A stretch of DNA of 8,048 nucleotides. It comes from Actinomycetes bacterium. GTDB lineage: Bacteria > Actinomycetota > Acidimicrobiia > Acidimicrobiales > Microtrichaceae. This document shows positions 6,043 to 8,048 of the stretch, piece after piece. The stretch spans positions 1 through 8,048 of the forward strand of contig JAEZAI010000137.1 in NCBI GenBank assembly GCA_023427825.1, in the 5' to 3' direction. The notes beneath the pieces are model-generated. The model saw nothing but the letters and a program-made list of their open reading frames with translations, searched no databases and was not told where the DNA came from. Numbering within the stretch: position 1 is the first letter of the stretch; each line of letters starts with the position of its first letter. Made by a program: the position numbers and the translations under genes.

Positions 6043-7125
6043 GTGGACCTGGCCGACCTGTGGTTCGTCGTCATCGCCGTCCTGTGGATCGGCTACTTCT
6101 TCCTGGAGGGGTTCGACTTCGGCGTCGGCATGCTGCTGCACCCGCTCAGCCGCGACCGCGACCGGACGGCGACCGAGGTCGACCGCCGCGTGATGATCAA
6201 CACGATCGGGCCGGTGTGGGACGGCAACGAGGTCTGGCTGATCACCGCCGGCGGCGCCACGTTCGCCGCGTTCCCGAACTGGTACGCCACGCTGTTCTCG
6301 GGCTTCTACCTGCCGCTGTTCCTGATCCTCGTGGCGCTCATCGTCCGGGGTGTGGCGTTCGAGTACCGCGGGAAGGTCGACGATCCTCGATGGCGTTCGA
6401 GGTGGGACCTGGCGATCGCGTTCGGCTCGTGGGTGCCGGCGGTCCTCTGGGGGGTGGCGTTCGCCAACATCGTCGCCGGCGTCCCGATCGACGAGCGCGG
6501 CGACTTCACCGGGTCGCTCCTCACGCTGCTGAACCCGTTCGGCCTGCTCGGCGGTGCGGTCACCGCCACCCTCTTCGCCGTCCACGGTGCCAACTTCCTG
6601 GCCCTGAAGTCCGATGGCGTGGTGCGCGACCGGGCGAGGGCGGCCGCCCGGCTGCTCGGCCCGGTGGCGGTGGTGGCGGGCGGCGCGTTCCTGGTGTGGA
6701 ACCAGGTGGCCCGGGGCGAGACCTGGACGTGGGTGCCGGTGCTGGTCGCGGCGGTGGCGCTCGTGGGCGCTGCGGCAGCGGAGCGGGCCGACCGGGACGG
6801 CTGGGCGTTCGTGGGCACCGGCGTCGCGATCGCCGCCGCGGTCGTCGCCCTGTTCGGCTCGCTCTACCCCGACGTGATGCCGTCGACGACGGACCCCGCG
6901 TTCAGCCTGACCGTGGAGAACGCGAGCTCCACCGACTACACGCTGCGCATCATGTCGGTGCTCGCCCTCTTCGTCACGCCGGTGGTGATCGGCTACCAGG
7001 CGTGGAGCTACTGGGTGTTCCGGCAACGCATCGCCCGCAGCCACATCCCAGTTCCCATCGGATCCGGCCGTCCGGGACATCACGGACCCGCCCCGATGGA
7101 CCGGGACGACGTCGGCGCCGGCTGA
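6043..7125 (+). CDS. cydB: Cytochrome bd quinol oxidase subunit II
   Basis: The second membrane subunit of cytochrome bd, structurally similar to CydA but without hemes, stabilising the complex and shaping the proton and oxygen paths. The 360-residue protein has the family signatures GFDFGVGML (23-31) and GPVWDGNEVWL (56-66), with D25, D60 and E63 as conserved acidic positions, NPFGLLGG (164-171), LYPDVMPST (274-282) and the C-terminal TLRIMSVLALFVTPVVIGYQ (300-319) followed by SYWVFR. About nine helices are present, then a short Gly/Pro/His-rich cytoplasmic tail. The start is GTG 6043: AGGAG (6033-6037) overlaps the cydA stop codon, five bases away from it. Tight spacing points to translational coupling and equal amounts of the two subunits. 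The stop is at 7123. Confidence 0.97.
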   Translation: MDLADLWFVVIAVLWIGYFFLEGFDFGVGMLLHPLSRDRDRTATEVDRRVMINTIGPVWDGNEVWLITAGGATFAAFPNWYATLFSGFYLPLFLILVALIVRGVAFEYRGKVDDPRWRSRWDLAIAFGSWVPAVLWGVAFANIVAGVPIDERGDFTGSLLTLLNPFGLLGGAVTATLFAVHGANFLALKSDGVVRDRARAAARLLGPVAVVAGGAFLVWNQVARGETWTWVPVLVAAVALVGAAAAERADRDGWAFVGTGVAIAAAVVALFGSLYPDVMPSTTDPAFSLTVENASSTDYTLRIMSVLALFVTPVVIGYQAWSYWVFRQRIARSHIPVPIGSGRPGHHGPAPMDRDDVGAG

Positions 7126-7146
7126 GGCCGGACTGCCGCCTCGTCC

Positions 7147-7152
7147 TAGCAT
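7147..7152 (+). promoter_or_regulatory. -10 box for leaderless cydD
   Basis: TAGCAT (TANNNT) ends six bases before the GTG start of cydD, the same arrangement as TAGGGT before aidB. No ribosome binding site is visible in the 33-bp gap after cydB. A leaderless cydD transcript starting at 7159 would let the transporter be made without the oxidase; read-through from cydAB is also possible. Confidence 0.45.
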
Positions 7153-7158
7153 CGCCAG

Positions 7159-8048
7159 GTGCCCGAACCGGTCCGACCCGTCGTCGACGGCGGCGATCCG
7201 CTCGATGCGGATCCCCGCCGCCCTCGGCGTGGACCGATCGATCCTGCGCTGCTGCAGCTGGCCCCTTCGTTGCGACGACATCTGGTCGTCTGCGCCGGCC
7301 TGGCGGTCGTCGCCACCGTCGTCGTCCTGGCCCAGGCCGAGGCGATCGGACGACAGCTCCCCCACCTGATCGACGGCGACCTCAGCGCGGTCACGCCGCT
7401 CGCCGCTGCGCTGGCGGCCGTCGCGCTCGTGCGCTTCGGACTCCGGTGGGCCACCGAGGTGTCGGCGTCGATCGCCGCCGCCGGGGCACGTCGGTCCATC
7501 ACCGATCGCGTGGGCCGCCACTCGCTCGCGCTCGACGAACCCGGGGCCGCGCTCGCCACGCCGGCGAGGGTGACCACGCTGGTCACCGACGGCGTCGACG
7601 CCCTCGACCCCTGGATCCGCTACTACGTGCCGGCCCTGTGCCTGGCCGGGATCGTCCCGCTCGCCGCCGGCGCTCGCATCCTGCTGGCCGACGTCGCCTC
7701 CGCGGTCATCCTGATGGTGGCCATCCCGCTCATCCCGGTCTTCATGGTCCTGATCGGCAAGCTCGCCGAGGACCGCACGAACCGGCAGTGGGCCACGCTG
7801 CAGCGGTTGGCCGGGCACTTCCACGACGTGCTCGTCGGCCTCCCCACGCTTCGGTTGTTCGGGCGGGCCGAGGCGCAGGTGGGACGGGTGCGGGCGGTCG
7901 CCGAGCAGTACCGCCTGGCGGTCATGCGCACGCTCAAGGTGGCGTTCCTGTCGGCCGCGACCATGGAGCTGCTCGCGATGCTCTCGGTCGCACTGGTCGC
8001 GGTGACCGTCGGCTACCGGCTGACGATCGGTGGCGTCACCCTGGAGAC
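7159..8048 (+). CDS. cydD: Thiol-reductant ABC exporter subunit CydD, N-terminal part
   Basis: The first 296 codons of an ABC transporter half that continues past the window edge. CydDC exports thiols (cysteine, glutathione) to, or handles heme for, the outer face of the membrane and is required to assemble cytochrome bd. Only the transmembrane domain is seen: a polar 35-residue leader, then hydrophobic helices near 42-62, 76-95, 155-175, 177-200 and 265-287. The cytoplasmic loop KLAEDRTNRQWATLQRLAGH (201-220) with FHDVLVGLPTLRLFGRAEAQ (221-240) is characteristic of CydD. The nucleotide-binding domain lies beyond the end, so a CydDC fusion, known in some actinobacteria, cannot be excluded. 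GTG 7159 was chosen because it follows a TAGCAT box by six bases and begins the open frame. It sits 33 bp after cydB, consistent with a cydABD(C) cluster. Confidence 0.92.
   Translation, partial: MPEPVRPVVDGGDPLDADPRRPRRGPIDPALLQLAPSLRRHLVVCAGLAVVATVVVLAQAEAIGRQLPHLIDGDLSAVTPLAAALAAVALVRFGLRWATEVSASIAAAGARRSITDRVGRHSLALDEPGAALATPARVTTLVTDGVDALDPWIRYYVPALCLAGIVPLAAGARILLADVASAVILMVAIPLIPVFMVLIGKLAEDRTNRQWATLQRLAGHFHDVLVGLPTLRLFGRAEAQVGRVRAVAEQYRLAVMRTLKVAFLSAATMELLAMLSVALVAVTVGYRLTIGGVTLE

Noticed and set aside
4594..7824. Minus-strand open frame of 1076 codons antisense to cydA, cydB and cydD
   Set aside because: It spans three well-identified genes on the other strand and is almost entirely His/Arg/Asp/Gly-rich; a GC-driven shadow despite its length.

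Overview
This GC-rich window holds seven genes. The high GC content, Actinobacteria-like protein sequences, a mycobacterial-type cytochrome bd and TANNNT boxes placed directly at start codons suggest an actinobacterium, perhaps of the Acidimicrobiia. The lineage is an inference from style, not from a marker gene. I saw no rRNA, tRNA, CRISPR array, insertion sequence or phage gene, and composition looks even throughout.

Left half, leftward strand: reading from 2597 down to 144 are a 66-residue lipoprotein-like small protein, a 379-residue ferritin-like diiron protein with two DEARH motifs, and a 295-residue flavin/NAD(P)H reductase lacking an iron-sulfur domain. The last two are 16 bp apart and look like an oxygenase and its electron donor. 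No TA dinucleotide occurs from 2053 to 2650, so no TANNNT-type -10 box lies closer to the diiron gene than the one upstream of the small protein. All three genes may therefore be one transcript, with a strong hairpin (2321-2372) between the first two.

Middle: a 134-bp divergent control region (2598-2731) separates the small protein from aidB, a flavoprotein of the acyl-CoA dehydrogenase superfamily linked to DNA alkylation defence. The region has GAAC/GTTC dyads, one matching the GAAC-N4-GTTC core of Gram-positive SOS (LexA) boxes and overlapping the -35 of the leftward promoter. A damage-responsive divergent unit is a testable idea. aidB itself looks leaderless (TAGGGT, six bases, ATG).

Right half, rightward strand: after a short tandem repeat that covers the aidB stop codon come cydA and cydB, the two main subunits of the high-affinity cytochrome bd quinol oxidase, then the 5' part of cydD, an ABC transporter subunit needed for cytochrome bd assembly, which runs off the window. 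cydD has its own TAGCAT box six bases before a GTG start. Together these form a standard actinobacterial cydABD(C) locus for low-oxygen respiration.
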